From the NCBI GenBank assembly GCA_002840055.1, contig PGZJ01000003.1:1-64000 (forward strand): DNA of 64,000 bases, read 5' to 3'. The DNA comes from Gammaproteobacteria bacterium HGW-Gammaproteobacteria-11 (GTDB taxonomy: Bacteria > Pseudomonadota > Gammaproteobacteria > Pseudomonadales > Pseudomonadaceae). Both the position numbers and the translations under genes were made by a program. This document shows positions 51,714-63,321 of the stretch, one piece after another (position 1 is the first letter of the stretch; each line of letters begins with the position of its first letter). The notes under the pieces were generated by a model that was given only the letters and a program-made list of their open reading frames with translations, had not been told where the DNA came from and did not search any database.

Positions 51714-51776
51714 GCCCCTGGGACGGCCCGGGGAGCATTAAGTAGTGAACCAGGACGACCTGGCCGAGGAACAACC

Positions 51777-54700
51777 ATGTTCGATACCTTGTTGATCGCC
51801 AACCGTGGCGCCATTGCCTGCCGTATTTTGCGTACGCTAAAAGACCTTGATGTTCGCGGCGTGGCCGTTTACTCGGAGGCTGATGCGGCCAGCCTGCATA
51901 TCCAGCAGGCCGATCAGGCCATCTCGCTGGGTGAGGGCGCGGCCACCGGCACCTATCTGGATGTCGGCAAGATCCTCGACGCGGCAAAACAGAGTGGTGC
52001 CCAGGCGATCCATCCCGGTTACGGCTTCCTCTCGGAAAATGCCGCCTTCGCCGAAGCCTGTGAAGCGGCGGGCATTGCCTTTGTCGGACCAACCCCGGAG
52101 CAACTGAGGGTCTTTGGTCTGAAACACACCGCACGCGCCCTGGCCAAACAGTATGGCGTGCCCCTGCTGGAAGGCACCGAGCTGCTCGACAGCCTGGACT
52201 CGGCACTCTGCGCCGCCGAGCAGGTTGGCTATCCGGTGATGCTCAAGAGTACCGCTGGCGGTGGCGGCATTGGCATGCGCGTATGCCGTAGTGCCAGCGA
52301 ACTGAGCGAGGCCTTCCAGACGGTCAAACGTCTGGGCCAGAACAATTTCAGTGACGCCGGCGTGTTTATCGAGAAATACATCGAGCGCGCCCGTCATCTG
52401 GAAGTACAGGTGTTCGGCGATGGTCACGGTGAGGTGTTGGCCCTCGGCGTGCGGGACTGCTCGGTACAGCGCCGCAACCAGAAGGTGATCGAGGAAACCC
52501 CGGCACCCAATCTGCCCGAAGGCATGGCCGAGGCCCTGTGTGCCGCGGCGATAAAACTGGCCAGCGCGGTCAACTACCGCAGCGCCGGTACCGTCGAGTT
52601 TGTCTATGACAGTGAAGCCGAGCACTTCTATTTCCTTGAGGTCAATACCCGCCTGCAGGTCGAGCATGGTGTTACCGAGCAGGTCTGGGGCGTCGATCTG
52701 GTGCGCTGGATGATTGAACTGGCGGCCGGTGATCTGCCACCACTGGCCGAGCTGGGCAAGTCTCTTCAGGCCCGCGGCCACGCCATTCAGGCCCGCGTTT
52801 ATGCCGAAGATCCGGGCCGTGACTTCCAGCCCTGTCCGGGACTGCTGACCGCCGTTGACTTTCCCGCCGCCGACGGCAAGGCGCTGCGGATTGATACCTG
52901 GGTAGAAGCCGGCTGCGAGATACCACCCTACTTCGACCCGATGATAGCCAAGATCATCTGCTGGCAGCCAACCCGCGAGGCCGCCAGCGCAGCCCTGCAT
53001 AGGGTGCTGGGTGAAACGCAACTCTATGGTGTGGAAAACAACATCGCCTATATCCGCCAGATCCTGCTGGATTTGCCATTCGCCAGCGGCCAGCCGTGGA
53101 CACGCTGCCTTGAGCAACTGCGTTATCAGGCCAACACCTTTGAAGTGCTCAGCGGCGGCACCCAGACCACCGTTCAGGACGTTCCCGGCCGGCTGGGTTA
53201 TTGGGCTGTCGGCGTGCCACCATCCGGCCCGATGGATAACCTGGCACTGCAATTGGCCAACCGTCTGCTGGATAATCCCCAGGATGCCGCCGGCCTGGAA
53301 ATTACCATGAGCGGCCCGCTGTTGAAGTTCAATACCGCTGCCGTGGTCGCCGTCACCGGCGCGGATATCCCCGTAACGCTGGACGGAAGCCCCCAGCCCA
53401 TGCATACCAGCCTGCTGATCCCAGCGGGTGGTCAACTTGCACTCGGCACCCTTGCCGGGGCCGGGGCACGAAGCTACCTGGCCATTCGCGGCGGCATTCA
53501 GGTGCCGGATTATCTTGGGAGCAAGAGCACCTTTACCCTGGGACAGTTTGGTGGTCATGCCGGACGCGCCCTGCGGGCCGGTGATGTGCTGCATCTGCCA
53601 GCACTGAGCGACCCGAGCGTCGGCGCCAGTCTGGCTGCAGAGCTGTGCCCGGCCCTGCCAGCGGTGCGCCACCTGCGCGTGATTTATGGCCCGCATGCCG
53701 CGCCCGAATACTTTACCCCGGCTTACATGCAGCGTTTCCTGGAGACCGATTGGGAGGTGCATTTCAACTCCAGCCGCACCGGCATTCGCCTGATCGGCCC
53801 GAAACCGGAGTGGGTGCGTGAGGACGGCGGTGAAGCCGGCCTGCACCCCTCGAATATCCATGACAATCCGTACGCCATTGGCGCCGTGGACTTTACCGGT
53901 GACATGCCGGTTATCCTCGGGCCGGATGGGCCGAGCCTGGGTGGCTTCGTCTGCCCGGTGACCATCATCGAAGCCGACCTGTGGCAGATGGGCCAACTCA
54001 AGGCCGGTGACCGGGTGCGCTTTATTCCGGTTGCGCTGGAAACCGCGCGCGAACTGGCCCTGCTTCGCCAGCAGGAAATCCAGCAATTGCAACCCCTGTG
54101 CCCGACCAGCAGCCCAGCCGTCGAGCCCGCTTCACCCATAGTGCTGAGCATTGGTGAAACCGACACCCAACTGGTTGCCCGGCTGTCCGGCGATACCCAT
54201 CTGCTGCTGGAAATCGGCCAGCCGGAGCTGGATCTGGTCTTGCGCTTTCGCGGTCACGCGTTGATGCAGGCACTGGAGGCCATGCACTTGCCCGGTGTCA
54301 GTGACCTGACCCCCGGCATTCGTTCCCTGCAAGTGCATTACCAGCCGGAGGTCCTGCCACTGGCGCAGCTGCTGAGCATCATAGAAGGTGCCTGGGAGCA
54401 GGTTGTCAGCGCCCGGGATCTCAAGGTGCCTTCGCGTATCGTGCACCTGCCGCTGTCCTGGGATGACCCGGCCTGCCAGCTGGCCATCGAGAAATACATG
54501 ACCACAGTGCGCAAGGACGCCCCCTGGTGCCCGAGCAATCTGGAATTCATCCGTCGCATCAATGATCTGCCCAACCTCGATGAGGTGCACCGCACCGTGT
54601 TCGAGGCCAGCTATCTGGTCATGGGCCTGGGTGATGTCTACCTGGGCGCACCGGTAGCCACACCACTGGACCCCCGGCACCGGCTGGTCACCACCAAATA

Positions 54701-55379
54701 CAACCCGGCACGGACCTGGACTGCGGAAAACTCCGTGGGCATTGGTGGCGCCTATATGTGTGTCTATGGCATGGAAGGGCCCGGCGGCTACCAGTTCGTC
54801 GGCCGCACCCTGCAGATGTGGAACCGTTATCGCGAGGTCGAGGCCTTCGGCGGCAAACCCTGGCTTCTGCGGTTTTTTGATCAGATCCGCTTCTATCCGG
54901 TGTCCGCCGATGAGCTTACACGCATCCGCCGGGACTTCCCGCTCGGTCGCTACCCACTGCAGATCGAGGAAACCGAACTGCATCTGAATGCCTATCAGGC
55001 CTTTCTGCAACAGGAGGCCGAGGGCATTCAGGCCTTTCGTGATCAGCAGCAAGCCGCCTTCAAGGCCGAGCGCGAACGCTGGATTGCCAATGGCCAAGCC
55101 AATTATGACAGCGAGGAGGTGGTCGCCGAGCAGAGCGAAGAGGCGCCGCTTGAGCCCGGGCAAATCGGCCTGGACAGCCATATTGCCGGCAACCTCTGGC
55201 AGGTGCAGGTCGCCGAAGGCGCGCAGGTCAAGGCCGGGGATGTGCTGGTGATTCTCGAGTCGATGAAAATGGAGATACCGCTGCTGGCGCCCTGCGACGC
55301 CGTCGTCACCAGGATTCACGTGCAACCGGGCTCAGCCGTGCGGGCCGGTCAGCGGGTACTGGTGCTGGAGCAGGCCTGA
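51777..55379 (+). CDS. Biotin-dependent guanidine carboxylase (urea carboxylase family)
   Basis: Biotin carboxylase domain (MFDTLLIANRGAIACRILRTLKDL), KipI/KipA-type domains, C-terminal ILESMKMEIPLLAP biotinylation motif; guanidine assignment from riboswitch and DUF1989 pair. Confidence 0.9.
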   Translation: MFDTLLIANRGAIACRILRTLKDLDVRGVAVYSEADAASLHIQQADQAISLGEGAATGTYLDVGKILDAAKQSGAQAIHPGYGFLSENAAFAEACEAAGIAFVGPTPEQLRVFGLKHTARALAKQYGVPLLEGTELLDSLDSALCAAEQVGYPVMLKSTAGGGGIGMRVCRSASELSEAFQTVKRLGQNNFSDAGVFIEKYIERARHLEVQVFGDGHGEVLALGVRDCSVQRRNQKVIEETPAPNLPEGMAEALCAAAIKLASAVNYRSAGTVEFVYDSEAEHFYFLEVNTRLQVEHGVTEQVWGVDLVRWMIELAAGDLPPLAELGKSLQARGHAIQARVYAEDPGRDFQPCPGLLTAVDFPAADGKALRIDTWVEAGCEIPPYFDPMIAKIICWQPTREAASAALHRVLGETQLYGVENNIAYIRQILLDLPFASGQPWTRCLEQLRYQANTFEVLSGGTQTTVQDVPGRLGYWAVGVPPSGPMDNLALQLANRLLDNPQDAAGLEITMSGPLLKFNTAAVVAVTGADIPVTLDGSPQPMHTSLLIPAGGQLALGTLAGAGARSYLAIRGGIQVPDYLGSKSTFTLGQFGGHAGRALRAGDVLHLPALSDPSVGASLAAELCPALPAVRHLRVIYGPHAAPEYFTPAYMQRFLETDWEVHFNSSRTGIRLIGPKPEWVREDGGEAGLHPSNIHDNPYAIGAVDFTGDMPVILGPDGPSLGGFVCPVTIIEADLWQMGQLKAGDRVRFIPVALETARELALLRQQEIQQLQPLCPTSSPAVEPASPIVLSIGETDTQLVARLSGDTHLLLEIGQPELDLVLRFRGHALMQALEAMHLPGVSDLTPGIRSLQVHYQPEVLPLAQLLSIIEGAWEQVVSARDLKVPSRIVHLPLSWDDPACQLAIEKYMTTVRKDAPWCPSNLEFIRRINDLPNLDEVHRTVFEASYLVMGLGDVYLGAPVATPLDPRHRLVTTKYNPARTWTAENSVGIGGAYMCVYGMEGPGGYQFVGRTLQMWNRYREVEAFGGKPWLLRFFDQIRFYPVSADELTRIRRDFPLGRYPLQIEETELHLNAYQAFLQQEAEGIQAFRDQQQAAFKAERERWIANGQANYDSEEVVAEQSEEAPLEPGQIGLDSHIAGNLWQVQVAEGAQVKAGDVLVILESMKMEIPLLAPCDAVVTRIHVQPGSAVRAGQRVLVLEQA

Positions 55380-55386
55380 TCATCAA

Positions 55387-55468
55387 CCCGGGAATGGCCG
55401 AGTTCCACCTCGGCCACCGGCACCGCCTGCCAGCACGCTGTGTCGAGATGGAACTCGACACTCCCGGG
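55387..55468. repeat. Family-2 REPIN, CCCGGGA ... TCCCGGG ends
   Basis: ggccgagttccacctcggcc ... gtgtcgagatggaactcgacac. Confidence 0.9.
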
Positions 55469-55556
55469 CAAAGCCTCGTTGCAGAGACCCGCGTTGTAAA
55501 TCTAACCAACAGTGAAGTGGCCTAGACTCAAGCTCAACAGCCCAGAACCAACCCTG

Positions 55557-55631
55557 CCTGGGATTGGCCGAGTTCCACGTCGGCCAGAGGCGTCGTCTGC
55601 CAGCACGGTGTGTCGAGTCGACACTCCCAGG
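55557..55631. repeat. Family-2 REPIN, GTGTC arm lacks its ATGGAAC loop
   Basis: cctgggattggccgagttccacgtcggcc ... gtgtcgagtcgacactcccagg. Confidence 0.88.
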
Positions 55632-55646
55632 TAGCCCCTTGCTCCT

Positions 55647-56483
55647 TCAGGCCTTACCCAAGGCTACCTGGTACAGCCGGTTTTTCTTTTCGCCAGTGAT
55701 CTTGGCCGCCAGGGCAGCCGCCTGCTTGACCGGCAAGTCCGCCAGCAGAATATCCAGAACCCGTTCAACCTCTGGGCTCAGGACGTCATCTGCAGGGGCT
55801 GCGGGCAACCCTTCAACTACCAGCACGCATTCACCACGCTGCTGGTCACTGTCAGCCCTGACCCAGTCAACCAGCTCGGCAATGGGCGCGCCCTTGATGG
55901 TTTCGAAGGTCTTGGTCAACTCGCGCCCCAGCACCACCTGGCGTGCTGGTCCGAGTATCGCCAACATGTCCTCAAGGCACTCGAGTAGTCGATGCGGCGC
56001 CTCGTAGAGCATCCAGGTGCGCTCTTCACTGGCCAGCGCCTGCAGGCGCTGTTGGCGACCGTGGGCCTTGGCAGGTAGAAAGCCCTCGAAAGTGAATCGA
56101 TCAGAGGGCAAACCGGCCGCGCTCAAGGCCGCAATCAGGGCGCAGGACCCAGGGATTGGGCAGACCCGCACGCCGGCTTCACGGGCCAGACGCACAAGGT
56201 GATAGCCCGGATCGGAAATCAGCGGCGTCCCGGCATCGGAAATCAGTGCCATATCCTCACCGCCACTGAGTCGCTCAATCAAGCGCACGCTCTTATCCCG
56301 CTCATTGTGATCATGGCAGGCCGTGGTCGGCGTGTTAATTCCGAAATGCTGCAGCAGGCGAGCACTGTGGCGGGTATCTTCTGCCGCTATCAGGCTGACC
56401 GAGCGCAACACATCCAGTGCACGCGGTGTCATATCCTGCAAGTTGCCTATCGGCGTGGCAACCACAAACAAGGTACCGGACAT
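55647..56483 (-). CDS. rsmI: 16S rRNA (cytidine1402-2'-O)-methyltransferase
   Basis: [42 protein letters not shown]. Confidence 0.96.
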   Translation of the reverse strand: MSGTLFVVATPIGNLQDMTPRALDVLRSVSLIAAEDTRHSARLLQHFGINTPTTACHDHNERDKSVRLIERLSGGEDMALISDAGTPLISDPGYHLVRLAREAGVRVCPIPGSCALIAALSAAGLPSDRFTFEGFLPAKAHGRQQRLQALASEERTWMLYEAPHRLLECLEDMLAILGPARQVVLGRELTKTFETIKGAPIAELVDWVRADSDQQRGECVLVVEGLPAAPADDVLSPEVERVLDILLADLPVKQAAALAAKITGEKKNRLYQVALGKA

Positions 56484-56627
56484 GGCAGTTCCCGTAATAT
56501 TGAAAGACATGCATTGTACAGGACGTGATCCAGTGCATGGTGATTGCTCCCGCCCTTGGTTACAATGCGCAGACTCGATGCCAACAGGACGAACTGCCCT
56601 GTGTCTTTAGCGAAAGGAAATAGTCGC

Positions 56628-58454
56628 ATGCTCCGCATTAACCGCCTGCCGATTCTGTCACTGGCCCTGGCCATGTTGCTCGCTGGCTGTTCGTCACCCC
56701 CTAAACAGCTGTCAGACCTGCCGCGAACGCCCTTGGCCAGCGCTGAGCAGATTCTGCAGAATGCCGACCGCCGTAGTGGCGCAGAAGCCCATTTACTGCG
56801 TTTACACGCGGCACAGGCTGCCAGCAATGCCGGTCAGCATGAGCAGACCCAGGTTATTCTGCAACAAATCCCACAGAGTGAGCTGCCAGTTGATCAGCAG
56901 ATTCGCTTCAGTGAGCTACAAGCCACCAGTGCGCTGGGTCTGAACAATCCAGCAATGGCACTTGCTGCCCTGCGACACAGCTCCATGGCGCAAATTGGCA
57001 GCATCCCGATGGACGAGCAACTGGCCATACAACAGCTGCGTGCCCGTGCCTTCGAGTTAACTGGCGACAGCCTGAGTGCCGCCCGCGAGCGGGTATTCAT
57101 TCACAATCTGCTGCCTGTCGCACAGCAACAAGCCAATCTGAATGCCATCTGGAACGACATAAGCCAGCTCAGCTCGGCAAAACTGCAACAGGCCCACGCG
57201 GCTGCCAACGGTGAAATGCGCGGCTGGCTGGAACTGGCTCTGATTGACAGTCAGCTTGGCAATATTGATCTGCAGGCCCGCGAAATAAAGCAGTGGCAAA
57301 GCAATAATCCCGGCCACCCAGCAGCCAATGCGCTGCCTGATTCACTCAATCAACTGCTGACACTGCATGCCAGTCGGCCCAAACATATTGCATTGCTGCT
57401 GCCCTTTGAGGGGCCGCTTGCCAGCGCCGCCCAGGCTCTGCGTGATGGTTTTCTGGCGGCCCAATACCAGGCTTATGGAGAGGGTATTGATCAACCGCGC
57501 ATCAGTCTTTACGACAGTACCGCCTACAACAATCTGCAAGACTTCTATGCCCAGGCCGTTGCCGATGGTGTCGAGTGGGTAATCGGTCCACTTGAACGCG
57601 ATCAGGTCAGTGCCCTGGCTGCTCTGCCCTCCTTGCCCCTGCCTACCTTGGCACTGAACTACACCGAGGCTCCAATTGCGGCGGATTCCAGCCTCTTCCA
57701 GTTTGGTCTGGCACCAGAAGATGAAGCACGTTCAGCCGCCCTGCAGGCTTGGGCTGAAGGCCATCGCAGCATGGCTGCGCTGACCGCGCAAACTGATTGG
57801 GGAAATCGTGCCTATCAGGCGTTCAAGGAGACATGGGAGGGGCTAGGCGGCATCCTTATCGGTCGCGAAATGATCGATCAACCTGCCGAAATGGCAGGAC
57901 AGATTGGCCAGTTACTGCAAATTCGCCAAAGCGAGCAGCGCATGCAGCGCATGCAACGCTTGCTCGGCAACAGCCTGATGGTTCAACCTACCCCGCGCCA
58001 GGATCTGGATGCGCTGTTCCTGGCGGCCACGCCACAACAGGCCCGACAGCTGATGCCAACCCTAGCGTTTCAGTATGCCGGAGACCTGCCGGTATTTTCG
58101 ACCTCGCATGGATACCAGGTAAATCCCCTGAATAACGAAAATGCTGACCTTGATGGCATCCTGGTTGCCGAAATCCCCTGGCTTTTGAGTCGCAACGACA
58201 GCCTCTACCAACCCGTCACACAAAACTGGCCACAGGCCAGCGGGGCACTCGGTCGCCTGTATGCCATGGGAATTGATGCCCAACGTATCTTCAGCCGTCT
58301 TCCCCAGCTGCAGCAATATCCGGATACGCGGGTCAACGGTGCTACCGGACAACTGTCCTTGTCGACTGACGGCCGTATCAGCCGCCAACTGAGCTGGGGG
58401 GTCATGGAGGCAGGTGAACTTTCACCCACCAGTCTGGCTCTACAGGAGCAATGA
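56628..58454 (+). CDS. lpoA: LppC-family lipoprotein, penicillin-binding protein activator
   Basis: Lipobox MLLAGCSS; LppC-type ligand-binding fold (ALLLPFEGPLASAAQALRDGFLAA). Confidence 0.9.
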   Translation: MLRINRLPILSLALAMLLAGCSSPPKQLSDLPRTPLASAEQILQNADRRSGAEAHLLRLHAAQAASNAGQHEQTQVILQQIPQSELPVDQQIRFSELQATSALGLNNPAMALAALRHSSMAQIGSIPMDEQLAIQQLRARAFELTGDSLSAARERVFIHNLLPVAQQQANLNAIWNDISQLSSAKLQQAHAAANGEMRGWLELALIDSQLGNIDLQAREIKQWQSNNPGHPAANALPDSLNQLLTLHASRPKHIALLLPFEGPLASAAQALRDGFLAAQYQAYGEGIDQPRISLYDSTAYNNLQDFYAQAVADGVEWVIGPLERDQVSALAALPSLPLPTLALNYTEAPIAADSSLFQFGLAPEDEARSAALQAWAEGHRSMAALTAQTDWGNRAYQAFKETWEGLGGILIGREMIDQPAEMAGQIGQLLQIRQSEQRMQRMQRLLGNSLMVQPTPRQDLDALFLAATPQQARQLMPTLAFQYAGDLPVFSTSHGYQVNPLNNENADLDGILVAEIPWLLSRNDSLYQPVTQNWPQASGALGRLYAMGIDAQRIFSRLPQLQQYPDTRVNGATGQLSLSTDGRISRQLSWGVMEAGELSPTSLALQEQ

Positions 58455-58825
58455 TTCGACTGACTCGCCAACAAGTCAGCGGTAACCAGGCTGAACGGCA
58501 GGCTGAACTGTTACTAAAGCAGGCCGGCCTGAAAGTCCTGGACCGTAATTACCGCTGCAAACAAGGTGAGCTTGATCTGGTCATGCGCGATGCGGATACA
58601 GTAGTATTTGTCGAAGTACGATATAGACGCAGCAGCCAGTGGGGCAGTGCCGCGGAGACGGTAGATGCACGCAAGCAGAAACGTGTCATTGCCGCAGCCC
58701 AGCATTACCTTCTGACTCACCCCCAACTGGCCAAGCACCCATGCCGCTTCGACGTCATTGCCGCCAATGGCAATTCGGCGGATCCAGCTGCCTATCACTG
58801 GATTCGAGAGGCTTTCACCTGTTAG
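58451..58825 (+). CDS. yraN: UPF0102 / YraN-family endonuclease-like protein
   Basis: LLKQAGLKVLDRNYRCKQGELDLVMRDADTVVFVEVRYR. Confidence 0.93.
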   Translation: MIRLTRQQVSGNQAERQAELLLKQAGLKVLDRNYRCKQGELDLVMRDADTVVFVEVRYRRSSQWGSAAETVDARKQKRVIAAAQHYLLTHPQLAKHPCRFDVIAANGNSADPAAYHWIREAFTC

Positions 58826-58834
58826 CGAGCTTAA

Positions 58835-59997
<1,163 letters not shown>

Positions 59998-60004
59998 AAA
60001 GTCT

Positions 60005-60036
60005 ACCTGAAGCAGACAGGGTGGTCTGCTTCAGGT
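60005..60036. terminator. Hairpin terminator between convergent BON lipoprotein and sspB
   Basis: acctgaagcagac-agggtg-gtctgcttcaggt perfect 13-bp stem. Confidence 0.75.
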
Positions 60037-60078
60037 TTACCGTAGCTTTGGCTTGAAGCTTGAAGACGATAGTCAGCT

Positions 60079-60495
60079 TTACTTGACCACTTTCAATGCC
60101 GGTCTGGCGGGCTTCTTGTCGGACTTGCCTGAATCAGCAAGCTTGCTGTCTTTCTCTGGTGGTGGCGGAGCAGGCGCAGGATCAACTTCAAATACCATAC
60201 CTTGGCCATTCTCACGGGCATAAATGGCCATGATCGCCTGCGCAGGTATCCACACCTGCTGCGCAACACCGCCGAAACGACCATCAAAACAGATCTTGTC
60301 GTTGTCCATTTCCAGATGCCGAATCGCACTAGGTGCCAGATTCAGCACAATCTGGCCAGCTTCGACAAAGGACTCCGGCACGCTGGTATTGGGATAATGT
60401 GCGTTGACCAGCACATAGGGTGTGCAGTCGTTGTCGAGAATCCACTCATACAAAGCGCGGACCAGATAGGGCCGGCTTGAGCTCATCTGAGCCAT
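60079..60495 (-). CDS. sspB: ClpXP adaptor SspB
   Basis: SSSRPYLVRALYEWILDNDCTPYVLVNA; C-terminal PALKVVK. Confidence 0.96.
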   Translation of the reverse strand: MAQMSSSRPYLVRALYEWILDNDCTPYVLVNAHYPNTSVPESFVEAGQIVLNLAPSAIRHLEMDNDKICFDGRFGGVAQQVWIPAQAIMAIYARENGQGMVFEVDPAPAPPPPEKDSKLADSGKSDKKPARPALKVVK

Positions 60496-60515
60496 ACGGA
60501 CCTCCTTTTGCTAAC

Positions 60516-61145
60516 TTACTGCATTTCCTTTTCAGCCGCGGACAAACTACCAAGAAAGCCCTCGCGCTGGAAAATACGATCCATGTAATCCTGCAGCGGC
60601 TTAGCCTGCTTGGGCAACTCAACCCCGAGCAATGGCAAACGCCAGAGAATAGGCGCAATACAGCAGTCAACCAGACTGAATTCCTCACTCATGAAGTAAG
60701 GCATTTCAGCAAAGACCGGCGCAACACCAATCAGGCTTTCACGCAATTCCTTGCGCGCCTTGGTCGCAGCAGCAGCTGGGGTCTTGGGATGCAGAATCGC
60801 ATCCACCAGACCGCACCAATCGCGCTGCACGCGGAACATCAACAACCGGGTATTGGCACGAGCAACAGGGTAGACCGGCAGTAGCGGCGGATGCGGGAAG
60901 CGCTCATCCAGATACTCCATCATGATGTTCGGCTCATACAACACCAGATCACGATCGAGCAGTGTCGGAACGCTGTTGTAGGGGTTATTCTCAGCCAACT
61001 CCTCCGGATGATTTCCAGGCTCGACGTTGATGACATCAACTGTCACCCCCTTCTCGGCCAGGACGATGCGCACGCGATGACAGTAATGGTCACGCGGATC
61101 GGAAAAAAAAGCCATGGAGGAACGCTTGTTGGCAGTAACGCCCAT
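60516..61145 (-). CDS. sspA: Stringent starvation protein A (GST-like)
   Basis: [62 protein letters not shown]. Confidence 0.95.
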   Translation of the reverse strand: MGVTANKRSSMAFFSDPRDHYCHRVRIVLAEKGVTVDVINVEPGNHPEELAENNPYNSVPTLLDRDLVLYEPNIMMEYLDERFPHPPLLPVYPVARANTRLLMFRVQRDWCGLVDAILHPKTPAAAATKARKELRESLIGVAPVFAEMPYFMSEEFSLVDCCIAPILWRLPLLGVELPKQAKPLQDYMDRIFQREGFLGSLSAAEKEMQ

Positions 61146-61315
61146 AAATCAACCCTCATCCTGTAGCGGATTGCGGTAAACAACAGAACACGCGACTGCG
61201 TGGATACAGATAGCCTGTGACGAACGACGATCTGCCTTCTCAATAAGCGCGCATTATACCCCAGAAACAAGAGCGCGCCCCAAAGGGCGCGCAATTGAAG
61301 CGGAAAAAAGCCGAC

Positions 61316-62098
61316 TTAGTGAACATCTTTCCAGTATTCACGCTTCAGCAGGTAGGCAAACACGAAGAGGAACGCCAGATACAGCAGCACGTAGGTGCCA
61401 ATGCGGTGACGTTCGAGCTTGATCGGGTCCGCAGAGTAGGCAAGGAAGGTCACCAGATTGCGTACTGTAGTATCAAACTCTTCTTCGGTCTGGCTGCCGG
61501 TACCCGGCACCACGGTGAGTACATCACAACGTTCAGCCTTGATGGTCTCACCTGACAGCGGGTCGCGCTGAACGCTGCCATTCTCTACCACTGGCATGGC
61601 CTTGCAACCAACCACCTGACGACCTTGAAGATCCATCAACACGTTCGGCATACCGACGTTGGCAAAAACCTTATTGTTGACGCCGTAGGGACGTGAAGGA
61701 TCTTCATAGAAGGTCCTCATATAGGTGTACAACCAGTCAGGGCCGCGCACACGGGCCACGTTGGTCAGATCCGGTGGCGCAGCACCAAACCACACCTTGG
61801 AGTCTTCCTGACGCATACCAATGCGCATGTGGTCACCGAAGTTGGCACCTTCGGTAAAGACCAGATTTTCCATCATCAGCTCTTCCGGAATACCCAGGTC
61901 CGTCGCCACACGCTCGTAGCGCTGGTACTGAGCCGAGTGGCAACCCATGCAGTAATTGGCAAAGGTACGAGCCCCGTCCTGCAATGCAGCCTTGTCACGC
62001 AGATCAATATTGGCCTCGTCCAGAGCTACGGTAGGCGCTGCCGCCATAGCCATGCAGGGAAGCAGTGCAACTATCAACGCTAGAAATTGCTTTTTCAT
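61316..62098 (-). CDS. petC: Ubiquinol-cytochrome c reductase, cytochrome c1
   Basis: CMGCHSAQYQRYERVATDLGI; C-terminal TM anchor. Confidence 0.96.
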   Translation of the reverse strand: MKKQFLALIVALLPCMAMAAAPTVALDEANIDLRDKAALQDGARTFANYCMGCHSAQYQRYERVATDLGIPEELMMENLVFTEGANFGDHMRIGMRQEDSKVWFGAAPPDLTNVARVRGPDWLYTYMRTFYEDPSRPYGVNNKVFANVGMPNVLMDLQGRQVVGCKAMPVVENGSVQRDPLSGETIKAERCDVLTVVPGTGSQTEEEFDTTVRNLVTFLAYSADPIKLERHRIGTYVLLYLAFLFVFAYLLKREYWKDVH

Positions 62099-63321
62099 TA
62101 GCCAGTAACCCTCTCCGGAACGGGTTTAGTCTTCTCCATGCGGGTGTAGAACGGCATGAGTATGAAGAAGGCAAAATACAGGACGGTACAAATTTGCGAA
62201 ATCAGCGTACGGGTATCGTTACCCGGAATGGCGCCCAGAATTCCCAGAATGACGAAGGAAATACAGAAGATCACCAATGCCAACTTGCTCATCCAGCCCT
62301 TGTAACGAATCGAGCGAACCGGGCTGCGATCGAGCCAGGGCAGCACAAAGAGCACCGCGATGGCCGCACCCATGGCTACTACACCAGGGAAGGCCGAGCC
62401 GCCAATGGCAGGTACTGCGCGCAGGATTGCGTAGAAGGGCGTGAAGTACCACACCGGCGCAATGTGATCAGGTGTCTTGAACTGGTTGGCAATTTCGAAG
62501 TTCGGCTTCTCGAGGAAGTAGCCACCCATTTCCGGGAAAAAGAACAGCACGATGCAGAACACAAAGAGGAAGACTACAACACCGACAATATCCTTGACCG
62601 TGTAATAGGGATGGAAAGCGATGCCATCGAGCGGCTTACCATTCTCGTCTTTGTGCTTCTTGATGTCGACGCCATCCGGGTTGTTTGAACCCACTTCATG
62701 CAGGGCGATGATGTGCAATACGACCAGGCCCAACAAAACGATCGGCAACGCAATCACGTGCAGGGCGAAGAAGCGGTTCAGGGTAATGCCGGAAATCAGG
62801 TAGTCGCCGCGAATCCACTGCTGCAGGTCAGGCCCGACAAAGGGTATGGCTCCAAACAGCGAGATGATGACCTGGGCACCCCAGTAGGACATCTGACCCC
62901 AGGGCAGCAGGTAGCCCATGAAGGCTTCAGCCATCAATACCAGATAGATGGTCATACCGAACAGCCAGATCAGCTCGCGTGGCTTCTGGTAGGAACCGTA
63001 CATGATGCCGCGCAGCATGTGCAGATAGATCACCACAAAGAATGCAGAGGCGCCGGTGGAGTGCATGTACCGCAGCAACCAGCCATATTCAACATCACGC
63101 ATGATGTATTCGATGGAAGCAAAGGCACCATCACCCGAGGGCTCATAGCTCATGGTCAACCAGATACCGGTGACGATCTGATTCACCAGGACCAGCATGG
63201 CCAGGGAGCCGAAGAAATAGAAGAAGTTGAAGTTCTTGGGCGCGTAGTATTTGGTCAGGTGATCTTCGACCACCTTGTTGACCGACATGCGCTCATTGAT
63301 CCAGGCATTCAGCTTGCTCAT
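62098..63321 (-). CDS. petB: Ubiquinol-cytochrome c reductase, cytochrome b
   Basis: Cytochrome b fold; GYLLPWGQMSYWGAQVI. Confidence 0.97.
   Translation of the reverse strand: MSKLNAWINERMSVNKVVEDHLTKYYAPKNFNFFYFFGSLAMLVLVNQIVTGIWLTMSYEPSGDGAFASIEYIMRDVEYGWLLRYMHSTGASAFFVVIYLHMLRGIMYGSYQKPRELIWLFGMTIYLVLMAEAFMGYLLPWGQMSYWGAQVIISLFGAIPFVGPDLQQWIRGDYLISGITLNRFFALHVIALPIVLLGLVVLHIIALHEVGSNNPDGVDIKKHKDENGKPLDGIAFHPYYTVKDIVGVVVFLFVFCIVLFFFPEMGGYFLEKPNFEIANQFKTPDHIAPVWYFTPFYAILRAVPAIGGSAFPGVVAMGAAIAVLFVLPWLDRSPVRSIRYKGWMSKLALVIFCISFVILGILGAIPGNDTRTLISQICTVLYFAFFILMPFYTRMEKTKPVPERVTG

Noticed and set aside
51837-54092. 751-aa minus-strand ORF opposite the guanidine carboxylase
   Set aside because: Antisense shadow ORF of a high-GC3 gene; no recognisable domain, and the plus-strand product is well supported.
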